The notes under the pieces: model-generated
Told to the model about the DNA's origin: nothing
The model's input: only the letters and a program-made list of their open reading frames with translations
Databases searched by the model: none
Position numbers and translations under genes: made by a program
Shown: positions 52,509 to 61,333 of the stretch, one piece after another
How the letters are laid out: each line of letters opens with the position of its first letter
Numbering within the stretch: position 1 is the first letter of the stretch
Source of the DNA: Thermococcus sp. CX2
GTDB lineage: Archaea > Methanobacteriota_B > Thermococci > Thermococcales > Thermococcaceae
DNA length: 64,000 nucleotides
Direction of reading: 5' to 3'
Assembly: GCF_012027555.1 (NCBI RefSeq)
Contig: NZ_SNUQ01000001.1
Location: 434,001-498,000 of the forward strand

Positions 52509-54945
52509 GTTGCAATAAGACTCTAGGAGAATTGAAACATTGGCGATTGATGAAGCGCATTTATTTGAAAAAGCGGTTGCAATAAGACTCTAGGAGAATT
52601 GAAACCAGTTATGGTGACGTTTGGCGTCTGTATTGAAATTTGTTGCAATAAGACTCTAGGAGAATTGAAACGTCTCTTGTGCAGGCTGAGTAGGGTTCAC
52701 GGGAGCGAAGTTGCAATAAGACTCTAGGAGAATTGAAACTTACTTCACTTAAGTAATCACGCTGGAGTTGCAGCGTTGCAATAAGACTCTAGGAGAATTG
52801 AAACGGTTTATATTGAACTTCCCCGGGACCTTCCGGACGGGTTGCAATAAGACTCTAGGAGAATTGAAACTTTGGCGAGGGGTAAGGAGGGCAGCTACAT
52901 CCTCAGTGTTGCAATAAGACTCTAGGAGAATTGAAACCAAGGATCGTCACGTCAAGGTTGCCCTCTTCATCCGTGTTGCAATAAGACTCTAGGAGAATTG
53001 AAACTAGCCTGAGCCCTCAACTACTGAAACCTGGAGAGTAGTTGCAATAAGACTCTAGGAGAATTGAAACACTGGTTGAATGTCGTAATAGTATTCGATG
53101 AGGACAGTTGCAATAAGACTCTAGGAGAATTGAAACTAGAGATGCAATGACGATGGTGAACAAGCTGATAGACGTTGCAATAAGACTCTAGGAGAATTGA
53201 AACTGTGGAATCCGAACTTTCTGGCCTCGGTGAGGATTGGTTGCAATAAGACTCTAGGAGAATTGAAACTGCTGTACTTGGCAGAAATCTTTGCGAAGAT
53301 GGTGGGGGTTGCAATAAGACTCTAGGAGAATTGAAACTCATAAGTTCGTCTTTGGGGAGCTCGGTGGTCAGCCAGGTTGCAATAAGACTCTAGGAGAATT
53401 GAAACTACCGTGCAGAGACCTGTACCTGTTTGTGATTTTTCTGTTGCAATAAGACTCTAGGAGAATTGAAACGTTCCTTTTGCAGAATGCATCGTGTCGA
53501 GAATTATCGTTGCAATAAGACTCTAGGAGAATTGAAACCCGGTAGATGCGGGCTATCTCCCGCAGTTCGCGGCGGTTGCAATAAGACTCTAGGAGAATTG
53601 AAACTCAAGTGTCATTCTCGACGAGTTCAGGCTTTACTCAAAGTTGCAATAAGACTCTAGGAGAATTGAAACCTTATCCCTTGCAGGTGGAGTGGACAGG
53701 CCCCGCCCGTTGCAATAAGACTCTAGGAGAATTGAAACACATGGTGCGGGGTTTTATTATCAGCGGAAGCAAGTTGTGTTGCAATAAGACTCTAGGAGAA
53801 TTGAAACGGGTTTAAATCCGGACTCGGGCGCCGCCACTTGACAGTTGCAATAAGACTCTAGGAGAATTGAAACGGGTCACTTTTTACCACCCCGACCGAG
53901 CAGTAGTCCAAGTTGCAATAAGACTCTAGGAGAATTGAAACTTTCGCTAAAGTAGGTTTTGACCCTCGGGTTCATCTCCGTTGCAATAAGACTCTAGGAG
54001 AATTGAAACCCGCGGCCTCGTCTGCATCTCCGCCGCCGCCGTGGCGTTGCAATAAGACTCTAGGAGAATTGAAACAAAAATGCCTTCGCCGTTTGGGAAG
54101 TTCAAGATTATGGTTGCAATAAGACTCTAGGAGAATTGAAACAAGGAGGAAGTTCCGGTTAGAGCTGGAAGGAGGGCGGTTGCAATAAGACTCTAGGAGA
54201 ATTGAAACGAACTTCAGTGACTATGTGCGGGAACTGATACGCCAAGTTGCAATAAGACTCTAGGAGAATTGAAACCCTGCGAGCTGTGAGGTGAAGGGTC
54301 CTTTTTGAGTGGGTTGCAATAAGACTCTAGGAGAATTGAAACTCCTCAAACCACAGCTTGAAGCCGGCGAGCTCCAAAGTGTTGCAATAAGACTCTAGGA
54401 GAATTGAAACATAGTTACTCACAACCCAGAGACCCTGAACGGAATAGCGTTGCAATAAGACTCTAGGAGAATTGAAACGGCGAGGGGTTTCAAGTGTTTG
54501 TACTGGGGCATGGGTGTTGCAATAAGACTCTAGGAGAATTGAAACTGTATTTTCCTACCCAAACAAGCTCGTCTTTTCCTCCGTTGCAATAAGACTCTAG
54601 GAGAATTGAAACCCGCGATGATAAACTCCCCAAGCACCAGACCCGCGTGTTGCAATAAGACTCTAGGAGAATTGAAACTTGAGGTAGTTGGGTGTCTTTA
54701 TCTCATAGCTGAATGAGTTGCAATAAGACTCTAGGAGAATTGAAACCACTTATGAGATCGAGGGCCTAAACACTCTTAAGGTTGCAATAAGACTCTAGGA
54801 GAATTGAAACGGGCCTGGTCCTTAGCCTCGACCATTCCCGTCACCTGTTGCAATAAGACTCTAGGAGAATTGAAACTTACTAATACGTCGTTGGCATGAC
54901 TTACGGTTATTCCAGGTTGCAATAAGACTCCGGGAAAATTCTGGG
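52509..54945 (+). CRISPR. CRISPR array: 37 repeats (last one decayed), 36 spacers
   Basis: Thirty-six identical 30-base repeats start GTTGCAATAAGACTC and end GGAGAATTGAAAC; the 37th at 54916 keeps the first 15 bases and then diverges. The spacing is 64-69 bases, giving spacers of 34-39 bases, all different by eye. The last eight bases, ATTGAAAC, are the expected crRNA 5' handle. Leader at left, trailer at right. The repeat is not palindromic, consistent with Cas6 wrapping of unstructured RNA. Several open frames through the array are translations of the repeat and are not genes. Confidence 0.98.
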
Positions 54946-55086
54946 CAGGGATTAATTACATAATTCTGCAATCCTTCAACAATCTAATTGTGTAAAAGAT
55001 GGGCCTGGAGGGAAATCGCAGCAAGCTAGCATCAAGTGAAAAGCACTATGGAAAGCTCACAGAAACAGAAAAGGGTAAAAAGCCCC
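54946..55086. other. CRISPR trailer, no gene seen
   Basis: About 140 AT-rich bases after the decayed last repeat. I see no promoter pointing into the array and no open frame. Part near 55070-55086 (AAAAGGGTAAAAAGCCCCT) would lie in the 3' untranslated region of pdo. Confidence 0.4.
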
Positions 55087-55767
55087 TCACTCGAGGGCGG
55101 CCAAAAGCTTCTCGAGGAACATCTTCTCCGGGTAAGCTCCCTCGAACTGAACCTTGTCCTCGCCGTCCACCTGGATGACGATCTTCGGGACGGCCATGAC
55201 GCTGTACTGGTCGGCCCACTCCGGATACTCGATGGCCTCAACCATGTCGCCCTTTATCTTGCCCTTGCCGGCGTTGGTGTTCTCGATGGCGAACTTGTGG
55301 GCCATCCTGACCGCGAGCGGGCAGTACGGGCAGGTCGGGGTGACGAAGACGAGTATCCTGACGTCCCTGTCGACCTTGGCAAGCTCCTCCTTCGTATCGG
55401 GCATGAGGTCGGTCCGGGCGTTGCTGACATCGACGATGTCCTCAAGGAAGGCACCGAACTCGTGGCCGGCCGGAAGGCCAAAGAACCTGACGCCCATGTC
55501 CTTGCCGTCCTGGGTTATGGTAATAGCCGGGGCGCGGTCGATGCCGTACTGCTCGGCGAGCTTCCTGCCCTCCTCGCTGTCGAAGTCGTAGAACTCGTAG
55601 CTGAGCTTGTCGCTGAGCTCCGAGAGTTCCTGGACGAGCTGCTTCAGCTGGTCACAGTACTGGCAGTGATCCTTGCCGATGAATCCGATAATCTTGACTG
55701 GGTTCGTCATCTTGGAGAAGAACTCCTCCCTGATGACCTTCTTATCTCCATCGCTAATCAATCCCAT
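55087..55767 (-). CDS. pdo: Protein disulfide oxidoreductase (glutaredoxin-like, PDO)
   Basis: The 226-residue protein has two thioredoxin folds with active sites CQYC (35-38) and CPYC (146-149), the same positions and length as P. furiosus PDO. It catalyses dithiol-disulfide exchange in the cytosol and, with a reductase, reduces SurR and elemental-sulfur-derived disulfides. ATG 55767 follows GGAGGTGCTGAGA. It is divergent from surR with a shared operator. Confidence 0.96.
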   Translation of the reverse strand: MGLISDGDKKVIREEFFSKMTNPVKIIGFIGKDHCQYCDQLKQLVQELSELSDKLSYEFYDFDSEEGRKLAEQYGIDRAPAITITQDGKDMGVRFFGLPAGHEFGAFLEDIVDVSNARTDLMPDTKEELAKVDRDVRILVFVTPTCPYCPLAVRMAHKFAIENTNAGKGKIKGDMVEAIEYPEWADQYSVMAVPKIVIQVDGEDKVQFEGAYPEKMFLEKLLAALE

Positions 55768-55836
55768 TCTCAGCACCTCCATAGCTAAAGGTTTATAACG
55801 CTTTGAGCACAATACCTGGTGGAGTTTAATCTCCAG

Positions 55837-55853
55837 GTTTGCAACCTAAGGTT
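55837..55853. promoter_or_regulatory. SurR binding site in the pdo-surR intergenic region
   Basis: GTTTGCAACCTAAGGTT fits exactly the extended SurR consensus GTTnnnAACnnnnnGTT. It lies just upstream of the surR TATA box TATATAA (55864-55870) and beyond the likely pdo core promoter (ATTAAACT region on the minus strand near 55825), so it can activate one or both genes. A palindrome CCTGG...CCAGG spans 55815-55837 beside it. Confidence 0.85.
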
Positions 55854-55902
55854 GAATGTTCACTATATAAGCTTTGCGTCACAGATTTGGGTGGTGTGGG
55901 TC

Positions 55903-56613
55903 ATGACTGAACCGGATATCTTTTACATATTGGGGAACAAGGTGAGGCGCGATCTGCTCAGTCACCTCACCTGTACCGAATGTTACTTTAGCTTTCTCAG
56001 CAGTAAAGTCAGCGTCTCTTCGACGGCTGTTGCCAAACACCTTAAAATAATGGAACGCGAAGGCATTCTCAAGTCTTATGAAAGGGAAGGGCCGTTCATT
56101 GGTCCCGCTAGAAAGTACTACGACATAGCCATCTCCAGAACTTACGTTACCACTGTAACTCCCAACCTCTTCTGGTACAAAGGGCTCGATCTCGGAACAC
56201 CTTCGATCGATAAGGTGGAGATAGACCTCACCCGTATACCTCCCGAGCACGAGAGTCTCCCAGGCATGGTTGATTCGTTCCTCGAGCTCAGGAAAGAGCT
56301 TGAAAAGGTTCTTAAAGCCCTCCAGGCGATTGAGAGCAGAAGGGACAAACTGATGAAGGAGATAAAGGAGCGCTACCTCAAAGAGATAGGCGACATGACC
56401 CAGCTCGCTATTCTGCACTACCTGCTCCTCAACGATGAAGCGACCGTTGAGGAGCTGAGCGACAGGCTGAACCTCAAGGAGAGGGAAGTCATCGTCAAGG
56501 CCCAAGAACTGGACAGATTCATACCGTTAAGGATAAAAGACGGGATCATCAAACTCGATGAGGAAAAGCTGAAACAAAAGCTCGGCGGTGGAGAAGATGC
56601 CGGAGAAGATTAG
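55903..56613 (+). CDS. surR: SurR, redox-switched sulfur-response regulator
   Basis: The 236-residue ArsR-type winged-helix protein matches P. furiosus SurR throughout (DIFYILGNKVRRDLLSHLTC, VSVSSTAVAKHLKIMEREG, GDMTQLAILHYLLLN). The redox switch is Cys24-X-X-Cys27; sulfur oxidises it and releases DNA, shutting off hydrogenase genes and relieving sulfur-reduction genes. ATG 55903 follows GGGTGGTGTGGGTC. Its 3' end overlaps the ferredoxin gene by 17 bases. Confidence 0.95.
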   Translation: MTEPDIFYILGNKVRRDLLSHLTCTECYFSFLSSKVSVSSTAVAKHLKIMEREGILKSYEREGPFIGPARKYYDIAISRTYVTTVTPNLFWYKGLDLGTPSIDKVEIDLTRIPPEHESLPGMVDSFLELRKELEKVLKALQAIESRRDKLMKEIKERYLKEIGDMTQLAILHYLLLNDEATVEELSDRLNLKEREVIVKAQELDRFIPLRIKDGIIKLDEEKLKQKLGGGEDAGED

Positions 56614-56800
56614 AATCGTTGTGAACGAAGACAGGTGCTACCTCTGCGGCGGATGTGCTGGCGTTTGTCCGGCGCTGGCCATAAAGGTCAGTTCAACGAA
56701 GTGGGAGTTCTTCCAGGAGAAGTGCATATCCTGCCGCATATGCATCAACGCCTGTCCCGTTGGAGCCCTAACCGCTGAACCCCTGGGGGTGTCCGAATGA
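56597..56800 (+). CDS. 2[4Fe-4S] ferredoxin-like protein
   Basis: The 67-residue protein has two cluster motifs, [12 protein letters not shown] and [12 protein letters not shown], typical of a bacterial-type ferredoxin. ATG 56597 follows GGTGGAGAAG and its stop overlaps the next gene as ATGA. Placed between surR and geranylgeranyl reductase, it is the probable electron donor for the latter. Confidence 0.9.
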   Translation: MPEKIRIVVNEDRCYLCGGCAGVCPALAIKVSSTKWEFFQEKCISCRICINACPVGALTAEPLGVSE

Positions 56801-57987
56801 CCGAGATGAAGTACGATGTAGTAGTTGTCGGCGCAGGAATCGCCGGCCCAATCGTCGCGAGAAACGTTGCTAAAGCCGGCTTTTCCGTTCTGCTCATCGA
56901 TAAGAAGTCCGCGATAGGCACTCCAAAGCAGTGCGCCGAGGGAATAAGCAAGACGGTCTTTGAGAAGTACGACATACCCTACGACAGGCGCTTCATCAAC
57001 CGCGAAATTTACGGTGCCAAACTCTACTCCCCAAGCGGCTACGAACTCGAGCTCAGATACAAGGAAGTCAGCGGTGTAATCCTCGAGAGGAAGGTCTTCG
57101 ACAAGATGCTTGCTTATTACGCCGCCAAAGCTGGGGCCGACGTTCTGGCCAGAACCGAGGCAATGGACGTCATAAGGAAGGACGGAAAGATAGCGGGAAT
57201 AAAGGCCAAGCACGAGGACGAGCCCGTTGAGATTTACGCCGATATAATCGTTGCTGCCGATGGCGTTGAGAGCATGGTCGCCAGGTGGGCGGGCATAAAC
57301 ACCTACGCTCCACCACACGAGTTCGACTCAAGCTATGAGTACGAGATGCTCATCGAAGGCTTTGACCCCGACCTAATCCACCTCTGGTTCGGCAACGAGA
57401 TAGCTCCCCGTGGTTACGTCTGGGTCTTCCCCAAGGATGAGGACAGGGCTAACGTCGGAATAGGTATAAACTCCGACAATCCCCAGACGGCCAAGTACTA
57501 CCTCGACAAGTGGCTCAAGGAGAATAATATCCCCGCCAAAAAGCTCCTGGAGGTAAACGTCGGCGTCGTTCCGGTTGGCGGCTTCGTCAAAGAGCTCGCC
57601 AAGGACAACGTCGTCGTTGTAGGCGATGCCGCCAGGCAGGTCAACCCGATGCACGGTGGCGGAATGGCAGAGGCCATGGAAGCTGGCACGATAGCAGCCA
57701 AGTGGATAGTGAAGGCACTCGAGGAGGAAAACCTGGAGCTGCTCAAGAACTACACGACTGAGTGGTGGGAGACCGACGGAAAGAGGCTTGAGAGGGTTCT
57801 GAAGGTCAGGCGCGTCACTGAAAAACTCACCGATGAGGATCTCGACCTCTTCATCCAGCTGCTCAGTGGTGCGGATGCCGAAAAGATAGCGGGCGGAGAC
57901 TACGTCGAGGTCATCAAGGCCCTCCTCAAGCACCCCAAGGTGCTCATGAGCAAGAGGAGGCTGAGCCTCCTGAAGGAGCTTCTCTGA
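56797..57987 (+). CDS. Geranylgeranyl reductase family flavoprotein
   Basis: The 396-residue FAD enzyme has GXGXXG in [20 protein letters not shown], the signature [10 protein letters not shown] and the second FAD motif [20 protein letters not shown]. It saturates the double bonds of archaeal membrane lipids (digeranylgeranylglycerophospholipid reductase). Overlap with the ferredoxin gene fits ferredoxin-dependent reduction. In P. furiosus the homologue also sits next to surR, as I recall. Its stop abuts the topA stop. Confidence 0.93.
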   Translation: MTEMKYDVVVVGAGIAGPIVARNVAKAGFSVLLIDKKSAIGTPKQCAEGISKTVFEKYDIPYDRRFINREIYGAKLYSPSGYELELRYKEVSGVILERKVFDKMLAYYAAKAGADVLARTEAMDVIRKDGKIAGIKAKHEDEPVEIYADIIVAADGVESMVARWAGINTYAPPHEFDSSYEYEMLIEGFDPDLIHLWFGNEIAPRGYVWVFPKDEDRANVGIGINSDNPQTAKYYLDKWLKENNIPAKKLLEVNVGVVPVGGFVKELAKDNVVVVGDAARQVNPMHGGGMAEAMEAGTIAAKWIVKALEEENLELLKNYTTEWWETDGKRLERVLKVRRVTEKLTDEDLDLFIQLLSGADAEKIAGGDYVEVIKALLKHPKVLMSKRRLSLLKELL

Positions 57988-60147
57988 TCACTTCTTTTCC
58001 TTCTTGTATCTCCAATCCTTGCAGTTCATGTCGAGGCAGATTTCGTATTCCCTTCCCTTCTCGCGGATTTTGACCACTGGAGCACCGTTGCAGCAGGTCT
58101 TGTTCGTGGGTATTATCTCGCCGCGCTGAAGGAGGGGGTAGGTAACGTTGCACTTCGGCCAGTTGGAGCAGCCAACGAAGCGCTTTCCAGTCTTCCTGTT
58201 GTATCTGACGACCAGATCGCCGCCGCACTTGGGGCACTTGCCAACTACAAGGGGCTTTTTCTCTTCTTTTTCCACTGCCTTCTTGGCTTCCCTCCCCTCG
58301 GCCTCACTAAGCTCCTTCACGGCCCCAGAGCGCTTGGTGCTTTCTTTGCCTGTGATCACTCCCGTTCCAGTGGTCTCAAGCAGGGCCTTCCCTATGTCCA
58401 TCTCCTTCTCTCTGAACTCCTGGAGGATTTTGACGAGCTGCTCCTTGCTATCCTCAATGACCTCATCCTTCCTGGCCTTGCCGGCCATTATCTCCTCCAT
58501 CTTCTCCTCAAAGGCCCTCGTCAGCTCGACGCTGACTATGTCAGGAACGTTCCGCTCCAAGGCCTCGACGACGCGCATGCCAAGAGGGGTGACCTTTATC
58601 TTCTTCTTACCCTCGATGTAGCCCCTCGCGTAGAGCGTTTCAAGTATCTGGGCGCGCGTGGCTTTCGTTCCTATGCCCAGATCCTCCATCCTCTTGATTA
58701 CGGCTGCGGGAGAATATCTCGCCGGAGGCTTCGTTTTCTTCTTCTCGCGCTTTATCTGGATGACCTTAACAGGCTCGCCCTCCTTAAAGGCGGGCAGGAT
58801 GACCTCGTCGAACTTGACATACTTCCCATAAACCTTGAGCCAGCCCTCCTTTACGGTCCTCGCACCGCTCAGGATGAAGCGGTGGTTGTTGGAGTTGATG
58901 ATGACCTTCATCGTCTCCCTTACGGCCGGTTCCATAAAGAGGGCCAGAAAACGCCTGACTACCAGATCATAGATGTTCTGCTCGTCCTTCGTCAGCTCAC
59001 CAGGCTTTGGAAGTTCGCCCGTCGGATAGATGGCTGGGTGAGCCGGGTCATCCTTTTTTCCTTCGACGGGCTTGAGGCTCTCCTTCCCGAGGAGCTCGTG
59101 GGCGAAGGGTTTGTACTCCGGGAGCTTGGCTATGTTCTGGATAATCGAGCGGAAGTTGAGGTTCTTGGGGAGCTTTTGTGAGGAGGTACGGGGGTACGAT
59201 TGTAAACCTTTCTCATAAAGCTTCTGCGCAATCTCTAAAGTTTTCTTAGGAGAGTAGCCGAAGGCAGAATAGGCCTCCCTCTGGAGAGTTCCGAGGTCAA
59301 AGGGAACTGGCGGGTGTCTCTTCTGCTGTCTCACCTCGACCTTTTCCACGAAAGCAGGCCCCTTTTTGGCCTCCTCGACTATGCGCTTCGCCTCATCTTC
59401 GTCGAGGATGCGCTCCTTTTCGTATGTTGCAGTGTATTTCTCCCCGTTCTTCTCGAGGAGCATTTTTATGACCCAGTAAGGGGTGGGCTTGAAGTTCTGG
59501 ATTTCCTTCTCCCTATCGACGAGGAACTTGAGCGTAGGGCCCTGAACGCGGCCCGTCGAAAGAACCATCCACTTGCCGCTCGCGCGCTTTATGGCCGAAG
59601 TTAAGGCACGCGATAGGTTCACGCCCCAGTACCAATCTAAAACATGCCTCGCTATTCCAGCATCGGCCATACCGAAGTTTATCGTCGGCTCGAGGTTGTA
59701 CCAGGCCTTGAGGAGGTCTTTCTTCGTCAACGCCGAGAACTTCATGCGCTTAGCCTTAGAGGGATCAACACCGCAGGCGTACTTAAGGGCAGTATAGCCT
59801 ATAACCTCTCCCTCGGTGTCGTAGTCGCAAGCTACAATAAACTCGTCCGCCTGCTTGGCGAGCTTCGCTAGGGCCTTTATGTAGTCTTTCGCATAGCTCT
59901 TCCCCTTCTCGGCCACGTAAACAGGCACCCACTCTATGTCAAAGACTGGATAGCCGTAGGTCTTCTGCTTTGGGGCGAGCGAGAAGAGGTGGCCGACTGC
60001 CGGGGCGACGATTACCTTCTTCCCATCCCGGGTGAACTCGTAGTAGGCCACCTTCCCTATGGTCTTCCGGATCGGCTTACCCTCTGCCAAAGCGTAGGCG
60101 ATCTTCCTGGCGACGTTCGGCTTCTCGGCGATGATGAGCGTGACCAT
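57988..60147 (-). CDS. topA: DNA topoisomerase I (type IA)
   Basis: The 719-residue enzyme relaxes negative supercoils. The toprim domain begins [20 protein letters not shown] with [10 protein letters not shown]; the catalytic Tyr is in [13 protein letters not shown]. The C-terminus has a Cys4 finger ([10 protein letters not shown]...CSNWPKC) and a second cysteine-rich region ([20 protein letters not shown]). ATG 60147 follows GGTGTCGCC. It complements the reverse gyrase encoded 20 kb away. Confidence 0.97.
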   Translation of the reverse strand: MVTLIIAEKPNVARKIAYALAEGKPIRKTIGKVAYYEFTRDGKKVIVAPAVGHLFSLAPKQKTYGYPVFDIEWVPVYVAEKGKSYAKDYIKALAKLAKQADEFIVACDYDTEGEVIGYTALKYACGVDPSKAKRMKFSALTKKDLLKAWYNLEPTINFGMADAGIARHVLDWYWGVNLSRALTSAIKRASGKWMVLSTGRVQGPTLKFLVDREKEIQNFKPTPYWVIKMLLEKNGEKYTATYEKERILDEDEAKRIVEEAKKGPAFVEKVEVRQQKRHPPVPFDLGTLQREAYSAFGYSPKKTLEIAQKLYEKGLQSYPRTSSQKLPKNLNFRSIIQNIAKLPEYKPFAHELLGKESLKPVEGKKDDPAHPAIYPTGELPKPGELTKDEQNIYDLVVRRFLALFMEPAVRETMKVIINSNNHRFILSGARTVKEGWLKVYGKYVKFDEVILPAFKEGEPVKVIQIKREKKKTKPPARYSPAAVIKRMEDLGIGTKATRAQILETLYARGYIEGKKKIKVTPLGMRVVEALERNVPDIVSVELTRAFEEKMEEIMAGKARKDEVIEDSKEQLVKILQEFREKEMDIGKALLETTGTGVITGKESTKRSGAVKELSEAEGREAKKAVEKEEKKPLVVGKCPKCGGDLVVRYNRKTGKRFVGCSNWPKCNVTYPLLQRGEIIPTNKTCCNGAPVVKIREKGREYEICLDMNCKDWRYKKEKK

Positions 60148-60472
60148 GGCGACACCTTAAAGGCCTAGGCAGGGGCAGTATAAAAACCTTACATAGCAAC
60201 CTTTGCTAGTGCAAAGCTCGACCAAAGTAAGATACCGTGAAAATGGCCAGTTTTGGAGTGCATTCCTCATGAAGGAGCTTTCTTAGTTAGGAATTCACCC
60301 TAAACTTAGCACTACAATTTGAGTTCACTTTCCTTTTAACGCCCGTAGGGCGTCGTGTTGAAGTGAAACACTGTAAAATGGTCTTTTACTCGTAGAAACC
60401 ACTTAGAGAACTGGAAGTTCAAAAGGGCATACGAACTTTGATCAAACTTTTGCTTGGCAAAAGTTTGTTTTC
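60148..60472. other. Non-coding gap with tRNA-linked repeat
   Basis: No gene is visible in these 325 bases. The right half is copy C of the hairpin repeat. The left half also resembles part of the 19.85-19.93 kb region (GCTCGACCAAA here, GCTTGACCAAA there; CTTTCTTAGTTAG versus CTTTTCTAACTAG), so the repeat unit may be about 270 bases. Confidence 0.5.
60319..60470 (-). repeat. tRNA-linked hairpin repeat, copy C
   Basis: Shares TTGAAGTGAAACACTG, GTAGAAACCACT and AACTTTGAT-N-AAACTT with copy A. Inner stem ACGCCC-GTA-GGGCGT is perfect with different base pairs from copy B. A second perfect hairpin AAACTTTTGC-TTG-GCAAAAGTTT (60444-60466) ends six bases from tRNA-Pro and could be its terminator. 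Confidence 0.65.
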
Positions 60473-60550
60473 TGGTGGGGCCGCCGGGATTTGAACCCGG
60501 GTCACGGGCTCCCAAAGCCCGCAGGATAGACCAAGCTACCCCACGGCCCC
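60473..60550 (-). tRNA. tRNA-Pro (TGG anticodon)
   Basis: Acceptor GGGGCCG/CGGCCCC, anticodon stem CGGGC/GCCCG with loop TTTGGGA (anticodon TGG), T loop TTCAAAT, and CCA encoded at 60473-60475. It follows tRNA-Thr by 27 bases on the same strand. Confidence 0.95.
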
Positions 60551-60577
60551 CTGCCCAGAATAGGTTTCAAGAAGTTT

Positions 60578-60654
60578 TGGAGCCCCGGGCGGGGTTTGAA
60601 CCCGCGACCTGCCGCTTACCAAGCGGCCGCTCCACCAGGCTGAGCCACCGGGGC
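60578..60654 (-). tRNA. tRNA-Thr (GGT anticodon)
   Basis: Acceptor GCCCCGG/CCGGGGC, anticodon stem GCCGC/GCGGC with loop TTGGTAA (anticodon GGT), T loop TTCAAAC, and CCA encoded at 60578-60580. A minus-strand TATA TTTATAAAGG lies just upstream (about 60678-60688), inside the end of the HARP gene. Confidence 0.95.
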
Positions 60655-60680
60655 ACCGATGATACGATGCAGGGGAGCCT

Positions 60681-61280
60681 TTATAAATTTTTCTCTTCAC
60701 CCAGCTTCGCCACGAGGCCTTCCAAGACCTCCCTGAAGTTAGCGGCGTCTATCCACTTTATGCCCATCTTCTGGGCCCACGTTAATATTCCAACGTCGGC
60801 TGATACTATCGTTGCATCGAGCTCTTTTGCAAGGAGAATCAGCTCAAAGTCCTCCTTGCTGTCCACTATGCCCTCACGAAGAGCTTTGCGGTAGTTCCGC
60901 CTCAGCTTCTGGATTATTCTGTCCACGTTGTCGGTCTCTATGACGCTCTCGCGGACGGCCTTCTCCGCAACGCGGAGGCCTTTGTCTATTCTTCTCCTTA
61001 TGTCATCAATCAGCTCGTAAACGACGAAGGCGGGGATTTTGATGTCGTGCACGTTGGGCGGCTTCTTTATGATGTAGAGCTCAATTTCAGGCAAAAGCTC
61101 TTCCTCATCAACAAAGTGCATAACCTCGCGGTAGATTCCAGGGGGCATGTAGAACTCCACCCTGCCGAAGAGCCTCTCGGCGTAGTCAAGGAAAGTCCTC
61201 ATAGCCTCGGTTGGGTTGTCCCCGAACTTGCGCCTTATCTCAGGATTGACGAAGATGCTCGTATCGAGCACGAATCTCAT
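60681..61280 (-). CDS. HARP-type protein-only RNase P homologue (PIN domain, UPF0278)
   Basis: The 199-residue PIN-like protein matches the family annotated RNA ligase partner/UPF0278, now known as homologues of Aquifex RNase P (HARP): MRFVLDTSIFVNPEIRRKFG (first Asp), a basic helical insertion (RRNYRKALREG), and acidic SKEDFELILLAKELDATIVSADVGIL. Family members cleave the 5' leader of pre-tRNA in vitro. Archaea with HARP also have RNA-based RNase P, so its duty here is open. It sits 27 bases upstream of a tRNA pair. ATG 61280 preferred over GTG 61289. Confidence 0.85.
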   Translation of the reverse strand: MRFVLDTSIFVNPEIRRKFGDNPTEAMRTFLDYAERLFGRVEFYMPPGIYREVMHFVDEEELLPEIELYIIKKPPNVHDIKIPAFVVYELIDDIRRRIDKGLRVAEKAVRESVIETDNVDRIIQKLRRNYRKALREGIVDSKEDFELILLAKELDATIVSADVGILTWAQKMGIKWIDAANFREVLEGLVAKLGEEKNL

Positions 61281-61333
61281 CGCGACCACAAGCTTATTTA
61301 ATCACCGAGGTTTAAAACACCTTAGGTGAAAGC

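Noticed and set aside
52749-53815. Open frames running through the CRISPR array on both strands
   Set aside because: They consist of repeated translations of the CRISPR repeat (such as NSPRVLLQ and CNKTLGELK).
53866-53980. Self-targeting spacers against genes in this window
   Set aside because: By eye I found no spacer matching elsewhere in the window; a full search was not possible.
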